Shown piece after piece: positions 11,790 to 24,673 of a stretch of DNA of 64,000 nucleotides. The position numbers were made by a program, and so were the translations under genes. Positions within the stretch are counted from its first letter, which is position 1; each line of letters starts with the position of its first letter. The notes beneath the pieces were generated by a model. That model worked only from the letters and a program-made list of their open reading frames with translations, had not been told where the DNA came from and ran no database searches. This DNA comes from Zygnema cylindricum (lineage: Eukaryota; Streptophyta; Zygnematophyceae; Zygnematales; Zygnemataceae): positions 36,930 to 100,929 of the forward strand of contig JBBHKE010000750.1 in the NCBI GenBank assembly GCA_037447655.1, given 5' to 3'.

Positions 11790-14240
11790 AACTTCAATCG
11801 AGCGGTCTCATTTTCAGGTGAATTACAAATGTCTTTGGAACGACAAAAGACGAAACAATGGAAAACGCATCTTGTTTGAAAACAATAAATAGGTTGAATT
11901 ACCAATACTAATACTGGGTATTTAAATCAAAAACATATTTATGAACTTTCAAAACGAACTTGAACTTATTTTTGTGCAGGTATTGCACCGTTGTTCTAGA
12001 TTCTGTAAATTAGTGTTTCTGAAAAATTGTAAATGAGAGGGTCTCTATTAGGAAGAAGAAGACAGCTCATGTACACCCATCACGTCTTCTGACGAAAAGA
12101 AAATGCACGACAAAAAATTCCACCATGGTCAAGATATCGAATTGTTGACACCGACATTTTCACGCCTCCACGGAAACGCTAGTCTTGACTTCAGTGCCCT
12201 TGGACCATCGGGTGTACTACACTTAGGGTATGGTTACATCAGACGAAAAGTGAGGTTTAATACAGAATTTTGTACTTGCCCGCACCATGCCGTACTATAT
12301 TTTCGTGAGTTTCGTGAAAACAACATTACAGAAAATAGGATTACGATTCTCTAAGTATCCGGGAGAAGACGTCGACCGTCCGATTACATTTTGGTCTTCA
12401 TCTGCGAAGCAATTGCTCCATACGCCTCTGTAATGGTGAACCCACCTCGCGGAGGTGGGTTCACCAATACACAACCAGTCAATACGCTACACTTGGACGA
12501 TATACATGTGCGACGATGAAAAATGAAAATTTTCACACGCCCCCAAAGTCACGAGCCTTCGGACACGTAAAATCTTTGCCGAAAAGAAATACGGTTTTTT
12601 TCCTGAAAGTCAGCAGAGTGAAGGAGATCTCTGAGGTACATTGACGCGGTACACTTGCGAAGTACACGTACGTAATACGCAAGTACGCATTTACATACGA
12701 ACATGGTCGGTTTCCAAATCTTTGACTATTTTAGAGATTTTATCGCCAACTTACGTGGAACCACTCAAATCAGAACACGTATGTAAAAACTTGTTTACAG
12801 ACGCTACGCGATGTAACCGAGGCCTTGCTGTCCGTACTATTACAGAGACCTCCAGATGTAACCATACACTTAGGGCCAAGTTCCATCAAACAAAAACTGG
12901 GGTAGTTTACAGAAATCCGCGACTATCCGTACCAAAACGTACTGCTTATTTTGTTTTTATACGAAAACATACATTACAGAGAATCTTGCCAGTACTCTCC
13001 GAAGGTCTGGGAGGTAATACTGACCGTGGGATGTTCATCCGCGAAGCGTTCTCTTCATTTTTCTTTGTAGCTGCCAACGTACCAGTTAGAGGTGGGTTGG
13101 CAGATACAGAAAATAATTAATAGTGACGCGCTTGACGAAAAAGTTACGTGTCACGATGAAAAACCAACGAAAATTGACGAAATTTGCACATGGTATGTAC
13201 TTTTCAAAGTGCAACTGAAAATTAAAAATGTAATCTCGAAACGGTCCTTCGGCGCGCAATTCCTTTCGTCACACTATTTCCAGCAAAATATTTTTGTCAT
13301 GTTCGAAAATAGAAAATCTAAAAAATGAGCTGGCGTAAAAGACTGACGTTTGCAGAAAGTACAAAAGTTCTGTCGTATTATGACTTGGTACGCAGGTACA
13401 TAGTACGCAAGTGAAGATATGAAGTGAAATTTGTTGGTGTAAAGACTTTTTAAAGATTTTGAATATCCGGTCAAAACCCACGCGGTACCATTCAATGTAT
13501 AACACGTGGATTACAAACTCTTCGTGATGGAACATCGACTCAATTAACCCGGTCTGTAGAATTAGCCGTACGATTACAAAAACGTCTGATGGAACTTGGC
13601 CCTTAGAAACATTATTCATACCTATAGTTGTTCAAATCGCATATTACGCACGAAACGAACGTGCTAATAATATGTTTGTTTCTCATTTATCGATTTTAGA
13701 AAATCGTTAAAATGCGTACCCAGTTATGTATCCGTACGTTTCCGTACATTTTTCGAGATTTGAATTTTGAAATTTAAAATTTAAAATTTTCAATACAGTA
13801 AAAAAAATTAAAAAAGTTCAAAATTCTTTGTCCGTTCAGTTTTCCGTACAGTAAGTACCAAACGAACATTAGCGAAATGTATTAAACTAATGAATAATAC
13901 GTAGAAATCTTAAAAAAGGAAAAATTAGCACGAATTGAACAACTATGTTCATACCGTACACCTCCTCACAATTTAACTGCATAACTAAAGTTAAAAACGA
14001 CATTGTAGAACGCGTTTGAAAAGCCATAGTACCAACTTTCGTCCGTTCAGCTTTACTTACTCGACAAAAACAAAAAAAGTAAGAAGATTAAAGCAAATAC
14101 AGGGAGAACTATGTAAAAAAGAACCGTCGAAATTTTCAGACAAGGGATAGAACTGTACTCGGGGCTTTATTCGGTTTTTATGTCAACAAAAAGATAGATA
14201 AAACAGAAGGATTTATGATTTTTTTGCGCACACATTTCTT
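11790..14240. other. unassigned sequence rich in GTAC/CGTACG
   Basis: No gene recognised. The longest open frame (12641-13120) has no recognisable domain or splice context. Words such as GTACG and ACGTA are common. A 22-base segment near 12870 (TTAGGGCCAAGTTCCATCA) recurs inverted near 13580. It may be an old, unrecognised transposon. Confidence 0.4.
12435..12465. repeat. perfect hairpin, 14-bp arms, 3-base loop
   Basis: GGTGAACCCACCTC, loop GCG, then the exact reverse complement. There is no T-run and the setting is eukaryotic, so this is not a bacterial-type terminator. A related perfect palindrome, GTGAACCCACGTGGGTTCAC, is at 31026-31045. Confidence 0.9.
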
Positions 14241-14478
14241 TCATGAAAAGGAATTTAAATTTCGTGAATAAGACCGACAAAGTGGAAAAAAAAAACACAA
14301 ATCCAAACAGAGGCCACTTCCAATGGAGATGCCAGCTCATCCAGCTTTTGTCGTTTTCCTGATTTTGTTTTTTTGGAAATCTTTAGGAAATGCTGTTGAC
14401 GTACGTGAAACGTGCGCTCGATATCCGGAATTGTGGTGATATCCACACTATTAAAATGGACCCACCAGCGTAACATCC

Positions 14479-14550
14479 GAGCTGGTGGCACAGTGGTAGT
14501 GCGTTCGCAGCTTAAGTGAAAGGTCCCAGGTTCAAATCCTGGCCGGCTCA
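14479..14550 (+). tRNA. tRNA-like gene, anticodon CTT (Lys), atypical position 33
   Basis: The 72 bases fold as a full cloverleaf: acceptor GAGCTGG/CCGGCTC (7 bp, one G-T), D arm GCAC/GTGC, anticodon arm TTCGC/GTGAA with loop AGCTTAA, five-base variable loop, T arm CCAGG/CCTGG with loop TTCAAAT, discriminator A. Internal promoter boxes A (TGGCACAGTGG) and B (GGTTCAAATCC) match the Pol III consensus. Anticodon positions 34-36 read CTT (Lys). Position 33 is G instead of the near-universal T, so it may be a tRNA pseudogene or the head of a SINE. No poly-A tail or TSD was found. Confidence 0.6.
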
Positions 14551-14959
14551 TCAATCCCTTTATTGGGATCGTCCATTCTATCCCCCGATTCTAGGAATCT
14601 TAACAAATGCAACAGCACAAAAGTGTAAGCGAATATTAAAGGAATAGTGAACATCTCTACGCTTTTTTCTTTGTAGACCATTTTTCAAATTGAAGGAAAC
14701 AGCAGTTCACTGCAGTAAACAGTTTTTGTTTCAAAACAAAAACGTTTTTTTTAACATGTTAAATTCAAAAGTTCGGCCGATTCTTGATCGCTAACCAAAA
14801 CTACAGACGAAAAACCGTCTTGAAAATCGGAATGTAACGAATTGAAATCGACCGCCAGTTTCTGCAGCGAAAAAAAAAACACACAATTTGGAAATTTTGA
14901 CTTTATCGAATTCGCCAATTTTGACTCACAACTGGAGTCGGAATCCGGAGGCGGCTCGG

Positions 14960-15135
14960 GAAGGGAGAGGGAGAGGGAGAGGGAGAGGGAGAGGGAGAGG
15001 GAGAGGGAGAGGGAGAGGGAGAGGGAGAGGGAGAGGGAGAGGGGGAGGGGGAGGGGGAGGGGGAGGGGGAGGGGGAGGGGGAGGGGGAGGGGGAGGGGGG
15101 AGGGGGAGGGGGAGGGGGAGGGGGGGGGGGGGGAG
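14960..15135. repeat. polypurine microsatellite (GGGAGA)n then (GGGGGA)n
   Basis: About 16 GGGAGA units pass into about 12 GGGGGA units and end in a run of G at 15121-15133. It is G4-prone on the plus strand. Open frames through it (Gly-Arg on plus, Leu-Pro on minus) are repeat artefacts. Confidence 0.95.
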
Positions 15136-15139
15136 GGAT

Positions 15140-16177
15140 ATTATAACAACAGCTTTAAAATATAAGGATTTCATTTTCCGGCCGGGATTCATTTTTCTGT
15201 AAAAGTTGTCACGTCACAGATGAGAACACGAAATATGACAAAAAAAAAAAAAGGAAAAAATTCTCCCTGTTTTTCCTTTTTCTTTAAGAATTAGGAAAAA
15301 AAAAAAGGCTGAATACAGTAAGCGAGAAGAGCATATTTATTGCATACTTGCAACAGGTAAACCATTTGGTACGAAGCATGATGCCAAGTTTTTGACGCTA
15401 AACCCTAAAATTTTTACCCATTATAAGCGAAGGCAGAAATAGAGAACATAGAAAAAAAGTAACAGAAAAATGGCATTGAACGTACGTAGTCGTGACATAC
15501 ACAGCACATTTACCGTGCGTATTAAATTTTCAATTTTGTCTTCGTCTTAGGGTGGCCTTCCATTAGCGAAAAAGTGCGGTTGTTTACTTGAGGGTCGTAC
15601 CGTTTCGTACAAGTGTGTATCATTTTTTTTTCCAAGAAAAACATCTTTACGGTAAAATCTGCATAGTTGTAGGCGTAAAAATTAACCGTAGGATGCCATT
15701 ACACTTTTTATCCGAGACGCCACGTCGTCAACCCTACTCTCTGTGGCGAACACTTTGCACAGACTTGAACGTGTAAAAATGGGCCGCGTGGAAAATAAAA
15801 AAAAATCTTCGACAAGCGCGCGTTTATGTGTGTACACGTCGCATGGGCCATGTGCTTTCCGCCAGAGTGGATGCGAATCCGTCGAATTTATCATCACGCT
15901 CCCACCATCAAAATTTGCTGTCGCCTTTTTGTGTTACAGACTTTGCATTCGAAGATTCTTTCAAGGTTTTAAGAATCGAATATTAGCCTACGTGTAACCA
16001 AAAACAATAAGCCACGCAAATAAAAAGTGGATTACTGGCGCTACATAATGGAAAGCACGGAAGGCGCGCCATCCAGTAAACGTATCCGTACAATAACTGG
16101 AATGTATAATGGAAGTCCGGCCTTAACCGACAATGTACATGCTGCACAAGTCGCTTGAGAACGACGCAGATTAAAAG
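15140..16177. other. unassigned intergenic sequence upstream of tubulin
   Basis: AT-rich with several poly-A runs near 15240 and 15298. No exon, repeat family or RNA gene recognised. Confidence 0.4.
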
Positions 16178-16390
16178 CACCTTTGAAGTATGTCGCCTGT
16201 TGCGTCATGTACGGAGAGGTGATGTTGTGCCAAAAGAAGTCAACGTTGCGGTGGCGACTTTCAAAACCAACCGCACGATCAAGTTTGTGGACACGTGTTT
16301 AACAAGAGAGGCTCTAACATGTGCTTCAGCACCGTCCGATTATCCTCTCAGACCACTTGGACATTTATGAACTTTTTTTCTGCAATGATC
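16178..16390 (+). pseudogene. alpha-tubulin exon 4/intron 4 relic
   Basis: The stretch from about 16184 aligns with exon 4 of the tubulin gene downstream (18415-18519): [20 protein letters not shown] corresponds to [20 protein letters not shown]. Similarity continues past the exon end into intron 4 (GGCTCTAACAT versus GGCTCTGACAT, then TCCGATTA in both), so the copy arose at DNA level and not from mRNA. The splice-donor GT is lost (ACAAGAGAG versus ACAGGTAAG). It lies about 200 bases upstream of the tubulin start and overlaps the promoter region. It is best read as the remains of a former tandem tubulin gene or a local duplication. Confidence 0.85.
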
Positions 16391-16401
16391 ACAAAAAAAA
16401 G

Positions 16402-16408
16402 TATATAA
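16402..16408 (+). promoter_or_regulatory. TATA box of alpha-tubulin gene
   Basis: TATATAA in the context AAAGTATATAAGG, 139 bases upstream of the tubulin ATG, implying a 5' untranslated region of roughly 110 bases. No experimental start is known. Confidence 0.6.
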
Positions 16409-16546
16409 GGTCCTGCCTGCCGCCGGTATCCGCTGCATTACAAGCGTCGTCTGTACGCTATGCTTGGAAATTGCAGCGATTTTTGCCAAATCTATTTTGT
16501 TATCCCATATTTTCTGCATTCAAGTCAAATCACACAGTTAGCAGCC

Positions 16547-19102
<2,556 letters not shown>

Positions 19103-20940
19103 GTGGAGGTTTATGTTCATGTTTTGACTTAGTTTTTGGAGCTTGTATTGTTTCTTTTTTTGTAAGATTTACTGTTTAACGGGATAATAATTGCAAGAGC
19201 TAATTGACAGAGCTATTCCAACTGTTAACTGTTCCACTATTTTACGACTTTTTTTTGTGTCTAGCAGTTTCAATATTTTGATATCTTCATGTGCCTGACG
19301 ATCTTCAATTTGATTTTTTACAGTGACAATATGTTTAATGAAAACATTCTTGTTACATCGTTAGTGAGGCCCTTGACATTCGTCGTGTTTGTTTAGTTCT
19401 ATTCTGTTGATTCTGGAGAACAAAATAGTTTTATTATTAGTGTGTTATGCTGGCATATATGTATGGAATACTGGTAATTATGACAAGAAGTGAGTTGTAG
19501 ACGAAACTGTGAATGAAATTGTACATGAATCTAAATAATTTTTTTTCTGAATCAATTTGATCTCCACATTATAGGGTAGTAAGGTGAAAGCATAAGCAAA
19601 TTAGGAGACTGGTCTTTTATGGGAAAATGTGGAGAGGTTAATTGTTTACCTACTTTAATTGTTCTCTCAAAAGTTAGCTTCCTCAGGTGAAGATAACTTT
19701 CATATCTGACTTTCTGTGCTACATTGGAAATCGGGAATAGAGCAAATTCCACATGAACTTCTCATCATGTTTCAGTTAAAATATATTTCTTGAAATTCTT
19801 GGACAATACCGTTACTTCTCCTCCATTCATTTCTTTGGACAGTTTTTTTTAAGAGAGTGTGATGGTATACTATCCGAGTATATTGAAACGAATGAAATAA
19901 ACAGCAAGGAAGAAATTGTAAAACTGAACTAAGGGGAATGAAATCTAATTGAAAATAGAAAAATATTGAAGAGAACAAAGATTTCACACGTATAGGGGAA
20001 ACTACCAGAGCACACATCCACTTGGTATCTTTCATAACTACTTCTAGTGAATATTTGGTAATTAAAGTGCACTGACATTGTAATAGCACATCTCAAACTA
20101 CACTAATTGAATTGTTCTGTCAATGTTTATCTTTCAATCCTTGGTGTGATTTATCTTTCTGCATATTTGTAACCGTTGGTGCCAGTGCCTGAACTCCCCA
20201 CGATTCTACTTTGTTCAATGTAAAATCTCCTGATTATCTAGAGGAAAACCACTATGTACACTATAAGCTATGATTGTTTTGTTTACATGTTCTTCAATGG
20301 GTATTTGAATGTAGCAAAGAGCCTTGAAAGGAACCTCTTCGTGGTTCAATATTGCAAAGAAAATGTAAAACAAACTGTATGCCTGTATATTTTCCCAGAC
20401 AGGTAATATATCTTACTTGTCTCTTTTTTTATTTCTATCCTAAATGGCAATATCTTTAATGCGAAAGAACCGATTAATTTTACTTTGAAAAAATTGAGTC
20501 AATTAAAGGCTCAGTTTGTGATCAGAAGGTATAAGAGGGATCCAAGTAAGGTTGGTGAAAACGATAAAAAAAACTTGCAAAGAGACTGAAAAGTATGTAC
20601 TTTTCTGGTGTTTTATGATATATATTGGAAAGCAGCTGGTTATGACAAAATGGAAAAGCCATAATTCTTTGGACATCTCGTTACAGTTGGTAACATAAGT
20701 ATTTGCAGGTCAAGTAACTTTCTGTATGGAGTAATTTTTAATGTTTTCACTTCCTACCAGATGAGCTACCATGCCAACAGAGCTGAAGTATCATCGATAT
20801 CCAGCATCAGAATCATATCGAGTCAGCAAACGAATGACATTTGCCAGCTATTGTCCCAATGGGATCATATAAGATGTGGATATCAAGCAGCTTTTACCCG
20901 ATTGATGAAGTAACAAGATTGAATGAAAAAAGTGCGATAG
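19103..20940. other. tubulin 3' flank and intergenic DNA
   Basis: AT-rich sequence. The first few hundred bases should hold the tubulin 3' untranslated region. No second gene, repeat or RNA gene recognised. Confidence 0.5.
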
Positions 20941-20943
20941 TAA

Positions 20944-21863
20944 GGCGGTGTGCCCATGTGTTAAAGTAAGGATTTTTTTCCGTCGTTTTCACAAAAAATG
21001 GGATTTGCAACGTGAAAATCTTTCGCTGCACGAAAAATGGGCAAGAACCAATGTACAATTTGCGTCCTCTTGAAACTTTGAATGTACTCCAATTTGGCAT
21101 TGTTATCTTTTCGACTTACTTCCACGACACGCCAGCTCATCTTCACACTTCTAATAAAAGCGACTCGCGAGGCGATTTTGTTTAAAGTAATAGTCGATTG
21201 ACGAATAAGAAAACATTATTGCATGCGTCAAATGTTTTAGAATTTTTTGCACAAGGGAATGTACACGCTATTTTTTTTCTCTGCTCGTCACGTCGATGTA
21301 TGTATGAAAATGACAAGCATGTACGGAAAAAAATTTGCACGTGGTCAGACCTCCATTTTCATTCATGGTTCCTTTGCAAAAGTTTACGTCGTCCTCGTCT
21401 CTCCCCCTCTTTCTCACTCGACCGCTCCTCTTTCTTTCTTCTCTAAATGAAATACATCAATAATGGTATCAAATGAAAGAGTTTTTTTTTTTATTATCTT
21501 TGGTCGTAGTTTGATGGCATATCGAATGATAAAAGATAAAAGAAAGAAACCAAGAAGAATGACGTTACAAAGTAGCATGACTTTGCAATCTCACAAAACC
21601 CTAAACATATACAATGTCACAAAAAACTCGACATCTACAATCGTCGCCGTTTTTGTAGACGTCATTAATTTTAGGAAGTTCCATAGTCGTCTACAACAAT
21701 CGTAAATTTTGTAGACGTCTACAACTGTTACATATTTAAAGTAACAAAGGCCCAAGTAACGATTTCGGCCTTAGACATAGTAACACTTTCAAAATTACAA
21801 CGGAAAATCTGCGCTAAAATCCAAAGCAACATTCCAAAGTTTCGGTTACTTGGTCACACCGCC
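20944..21863. mobile_element. PIF/Harbinger-like non-autonomous element (TSD TAA)
   Basis: It begins GGCGGTGTGCCCA and ends in the inverse TGGTCACACCGCC, with TAA immediately outside both ends (20941-20943 and 21864-21866). A 3-bp TWA duplication with GG-starting termini fits PIF/Harbinger. About 920 bp, no transposase frame. Its right-end segment (GCTAAAATCCAAAG...TTTCGGTTA) recurs at about 38244-38290, so it is a dispersed family. Confidence 0.7.
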
Positions 21864-21866
21864 TAA

Positions 21867-22318
21867 ACCATCTGAGTTCATGGGAACAAAGGAGTGGTGA
21901 TGCCAATGGTTTCTCGATTATATTTTTTAGTCTTTTCTCACTCTACTTGCCATCAAAATACGCCCAAAGATAGTAAAAAGAAATCCTATATAGAGATATT
22001 TTGTTTGATACCATTATTGACGTTTTTCATTGCAGAGGGGGAGAGAGAGAGGCGCTTTCACGAACTTCGCTTTTGCGAAATGGCGTCCGTTGGTCGAGAC
22101 CCCTCCACGGCCCCTGTATGGAAAAAAGCGCACGGAAAAAAGTCACGCACAGGCTGGAAACGTGCAGTGGGTTTATTTTTGGAACTCCGCGCACAGAAAT
22201 TTTCAAAAACTTCCGACACGTGCTACAGCATCTGCCTATTCACTCACCACATGGAACTTTATTTAAAATCACCCCACGAGGTGATTTTATATAAAGTTTG
22301 AAGATGAGGTGGAAAGAG
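21867..22318. other. unassigned sequence with small hairpin
   Basis: Contains a near-palindrome AAAATCACCCC-ACGA-GGTGATTTT at about 22265-22288. Three overlapping open frames of up to 135 codons show no domain. Confidence 0.35.
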
Positions 22319-22430
22319 GCGCATGCAAAATATTGCTCGCGCGTGCACAATATCATGCGTGCGCGCGAAATCTCGTTCGCGCATGCAAAACATCGTGCAT
22401 GCCCGCGACCGACACCATGCGACATGATAA
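22319..22430. repeat. 20-bp tandem repeat, alternating CG/CA palindromic units
   Basis: Five 20-bp units with consensus like GCGCRTGCRMAATATCGTGC from 22319 to 22418, then GCGACATGATAA. Each unit is rich in self-complementary GCATGC/CGCGCG steps. A related six-unit array in the same orientation with the same exit sequence (ACCATGCGRCATGA) lies at 31375-31506. Confidence 0.8.
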
Positions 22431-22622
22431 CTGTCGTGCATGAGAGACAAGCAAGAACGAACATGCATCCCAACCAGCAAAGTCACGCTCCAGACATATA
22501 TACAAACGAAAATGAATGAGAAGGGAAAAATGTATATACAACATGCAAAAGAATAATGGTGAAGATGACCAAACGAATAAAAGGGAAGAATACTCCCCTA
22601 GCGTGAAGTGACCCTTATAATT

Positions 22623-22631
22623 CCCCCCCCC
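22623..22631 (-). other. polypurine tract of element B
   Basis: Nine C on the plus strand, i.e. GGGGGGGGG on the element strand, directly before the putative LTR start. This is the expected plus-strand DNA primer site; element A has a similar G8 at 7676-7683. Confidence 0.6.
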
Positions 22632-22679
22632 AGCTCCTGAGCCTGCGGAGGAGCTGGTCAAAACCGCCGGCAGCTCACG

Positions 22680-23235
22680 ACAGCCATGGCAAAACCAGTG
22701 GCCAGCTGGCACAGCTGTCAATGGAGGAACTAAGCACTCCATGTGGAACCCTTGGTTACAATGGTCGCACAAGAGCATGGAAGTCTTGCCGTGTGCTCGC
22801 CTGCAAATGGTACATTCCGTCGCCTCCGTGATTGGCATCCTCATCGGTTTCCTATCTTGTGACAAATCCGGTAAGTAACAAGGTGCACAGTTCTTCGAAT
22901 GCTCTCGAATTATCTTTGTATCCGCACCGTGCAAACCCAACCTCCCATTAACATCCATTTCCACCACACGAAGAATGTGTGGTGAAACATCCGTGTCCAA
23001 AGTGTCGAAAGATTGTCGTCGGAGGTACACGTAATCTCCGACCCGATAAGATTTCTGTTGAGGCTTGTAACTGCCACTTCGCGTGGTGGCAAAGCGCAAA
23101 GTATCCCGATGTTGGGCAATCTGCAAATTATCAAAAGCCATGGGCATCTCACGAGCGAAAAGCAAAGCACGGCGAGTTAGTTCTTCCAAGAATATGGTAT
23201 CAGACATTAGAGGCAAAGGTAAACTTGTTGCTTTC
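22680..23235 (-). pseudogene. integrase C-terminal domain and PHD finger (element B)
   Basis: One uninterrupted frame from 23216. Residues 45-118 are the integrase C-terminal region (YRVGDYVYLRR, HILRVVEMDVNGRLGLHG, NCAPCYLP). Residues 135-179 are a complete C4HC3 PHD finger: Cys135, Cys138, Cys150, Cys153, His158, Cys161, Cys176, Cys179, with the family features MLLCDHC, GFHMEC and WFCHGC. PHD fingers usually read histone H3 N-terminal tails. Being in one frame with the integrase, it would travel with the integration complex and could steer target-site choice. A Ser/Gly-rich tail leads to the polypurine tract; the frame then runs by chance into the LTR. Confidence 0.85.
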
Positions 23236-24110
23236 TAAATATTCCAACCGAGCAAGGGTGCTCGACCGAAGAGAATATAGTACGGGCTGAAATTAGCTAA
23301 ACTAGCCTGTACGGACATCCGGTATCCCATGGTGATATAGCCTAAGGATTCGTCCCAGACAGAGATGTGTTTCTCCAAACAATGCTTTCCGAGAGCCCGT
23401 TTAAAAGTCTGGACAGCTCGTTCCGCCAAGCCATCGGCTTGTGGGTGATCACGACTCGTCCGGCGATGATCAATTAAAGCTTCCTCCAACATCTCTTGAA
23501 ATTTTCCTCAAACTCCGTACCCTGGTCCGTGAGAACCTCCGCAGGAGCTCCATAACGCATGAGAACGTGCTCTTTAAAAGCAACGGTGGTCAATTTAGCG
23601 GTCTTGTGGGGAAGAGGGACAACCTCTACCCACTTGCTAAAATTTTCAATCATTATCATGATGTATTGTTTCCCCTTTCGAGATAAGGGAAACGGTCCGG
23701 CAAGATCCACGGACCAGCGATAACATAATCCTATGGGCAATGGCTGTAGAGTCACCTGCCGATTAGAGAAAGAGGTGTGTAACCGGTCGTATGTGGCTTA
23801 TTTGTGGAGAATGTACGCCATATCCGCTTGCATTCCGTACCACCAATAGCGTGCTTGTACAAGGCCCAAAGTACGCTTGGTCTCGTAGTGTCCGAGCTCG
23901 GTATGTATCTGCTCAATCAAGGACAAGCGCTCGGTTGGCCGGGGGACATGCCGATGACTGCTGTCCGCCAGCAATCGAACTAAAGATCCACCGAGCCATA
24001 GATAAATTTTTGCTCGTTTCTTTACTCGGTCTTCCTCCTCGGCGGTAGTACCTGGCCGAAAGGTTTGAGAGGAGAGGAAGAGGATTAATGGGATGTCGCG
24101 CCACGGATCT
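22910..24110 (-). pseudogene. Ty3/Gypsy integrase core (element B)
   Basis: HTELGHYETKRTLGLVQARY (about 23860) keeps the two His of the HHCC zinc domain, but the two Cys expected just downstream (about 23795) are a stop and a Tyr. The catalytic triad is visible: Asp in SVDLAGPFP (about 23705), Asp in LTDQGTEFEE (about 23530), Glu in GLAERAVQTFKRAL (about 23410). Frames change near 23480, between the two large open pieces, and again near 23230. It cannot give an intact integrase. Confidence 0.85.
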
Positions 24111-24199
24111 GTGGCCGGCCGAGGGTGAGGAATAGAAGAGAGATAGTAAGTGATATAGGAACCGGCCGACATGGCCGGTACCTCGTCCTCGTCGAAATC

Positions 24200-24660
24200 T
24201 TGCCGGACACCGTTATCGATGGTCCGAGGTAGTGGATTCCGGGAAATCCCGTCGGTGTTTAAGCTTAACAAATCGGGCCGATGGATGATCTCAACGTCGT
24301 ACTCTTGTAAAATTAAAGCCCATCGGGCAAGCTTCCCTGAAAGCTTATCGTTGGTCATCAACCAATGAAGGGGTTGATGGTCAGTTAGGAGCGTGAATTG
24401 CTTGCTGTAAAGATAATGTCGAAAATGAACAATACCCCATACCGCGGCGAAACATTCACCCTCGTAACTACTATAATTAGATTTAGCTCGGTTGTTGCTC
24501 CGGCTGGCGTATGCCACTACGTATTCCTCTCCATTCAACTATCTTTGTGTTAAAATGGCCACAATGCCAAGCTTCCCGAAATCGGTTTGTAGGCAAAAGG
24601 GAAGCTTGTGGTACGGAGGTCGAAGAATGGGAGCACTGGAAAGGGCGGTTTTCAGTTTTT
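24200..24660 (-). pseudogene. Ty3/Gypsy RNase H (element B)
   Basis: TDFGKLGIVAILTQ (first Asp, about 24575), then a stop before NGEEYVVAYASRS, SSYEGECFAAVWG (Glu, about 24460) and LLTDHQPLHWL (Asp, about 24390). After 24538 the frame is open through the linker to the integrase zinc region. Confidence 0.88.
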
Positions 24661-24673
24661 GAAACGCTTCTAC

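Larger units (their letters stand above)
8530..11790. repeat. higher-order satellite, about 540-bp unit, five copies
   Basis: At fine scale the sequence is degenerate TTAGTAAT/AGTAGT. At larger scale the same segments recur in order: an anchor around GTAACAGTAATATWAATTAG (about 8562, 9110, 10207, 10756 and a diverged copy at 11290), a TTTGCAATTAGTTATTAGC segment, and an AACATCAACAGTGGTAC segment (about 8990, 10170, 10640, 11165). After removing the MITE at 9221-9841 the anchor spacing is about 548, 480, 549 and 534 bases. Copies 2 and 5 carry TA-inserted MITEs, and intact copies show the empty sites. Confidence 0.8.

Noticed and set aside
12641-13120. 159-codon frame
   Set aside because: No domain, no splice or promoter context, and unremarkable for this less AT-rich stretch.
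14255-14554. Minus-strand frame starting MMSRPGFEPGT
   Set aside because: It is the antisense of the tRNA-like gene; this peptide is a known by-product of tRNA/SINE sequence.
14842-15202. Gly/Arg and Glu/Arg frames
   Set aside because: Translation of the GGGAGA/GGGGGA microsatellite.
16460-16546. In-frame upstream ATG extending alpha-tubulin by 29 residues
   Set aside because: Alpha-tubulin universally starts MREC; the extension fits the 5' untranslated region downstream of the TATA box.
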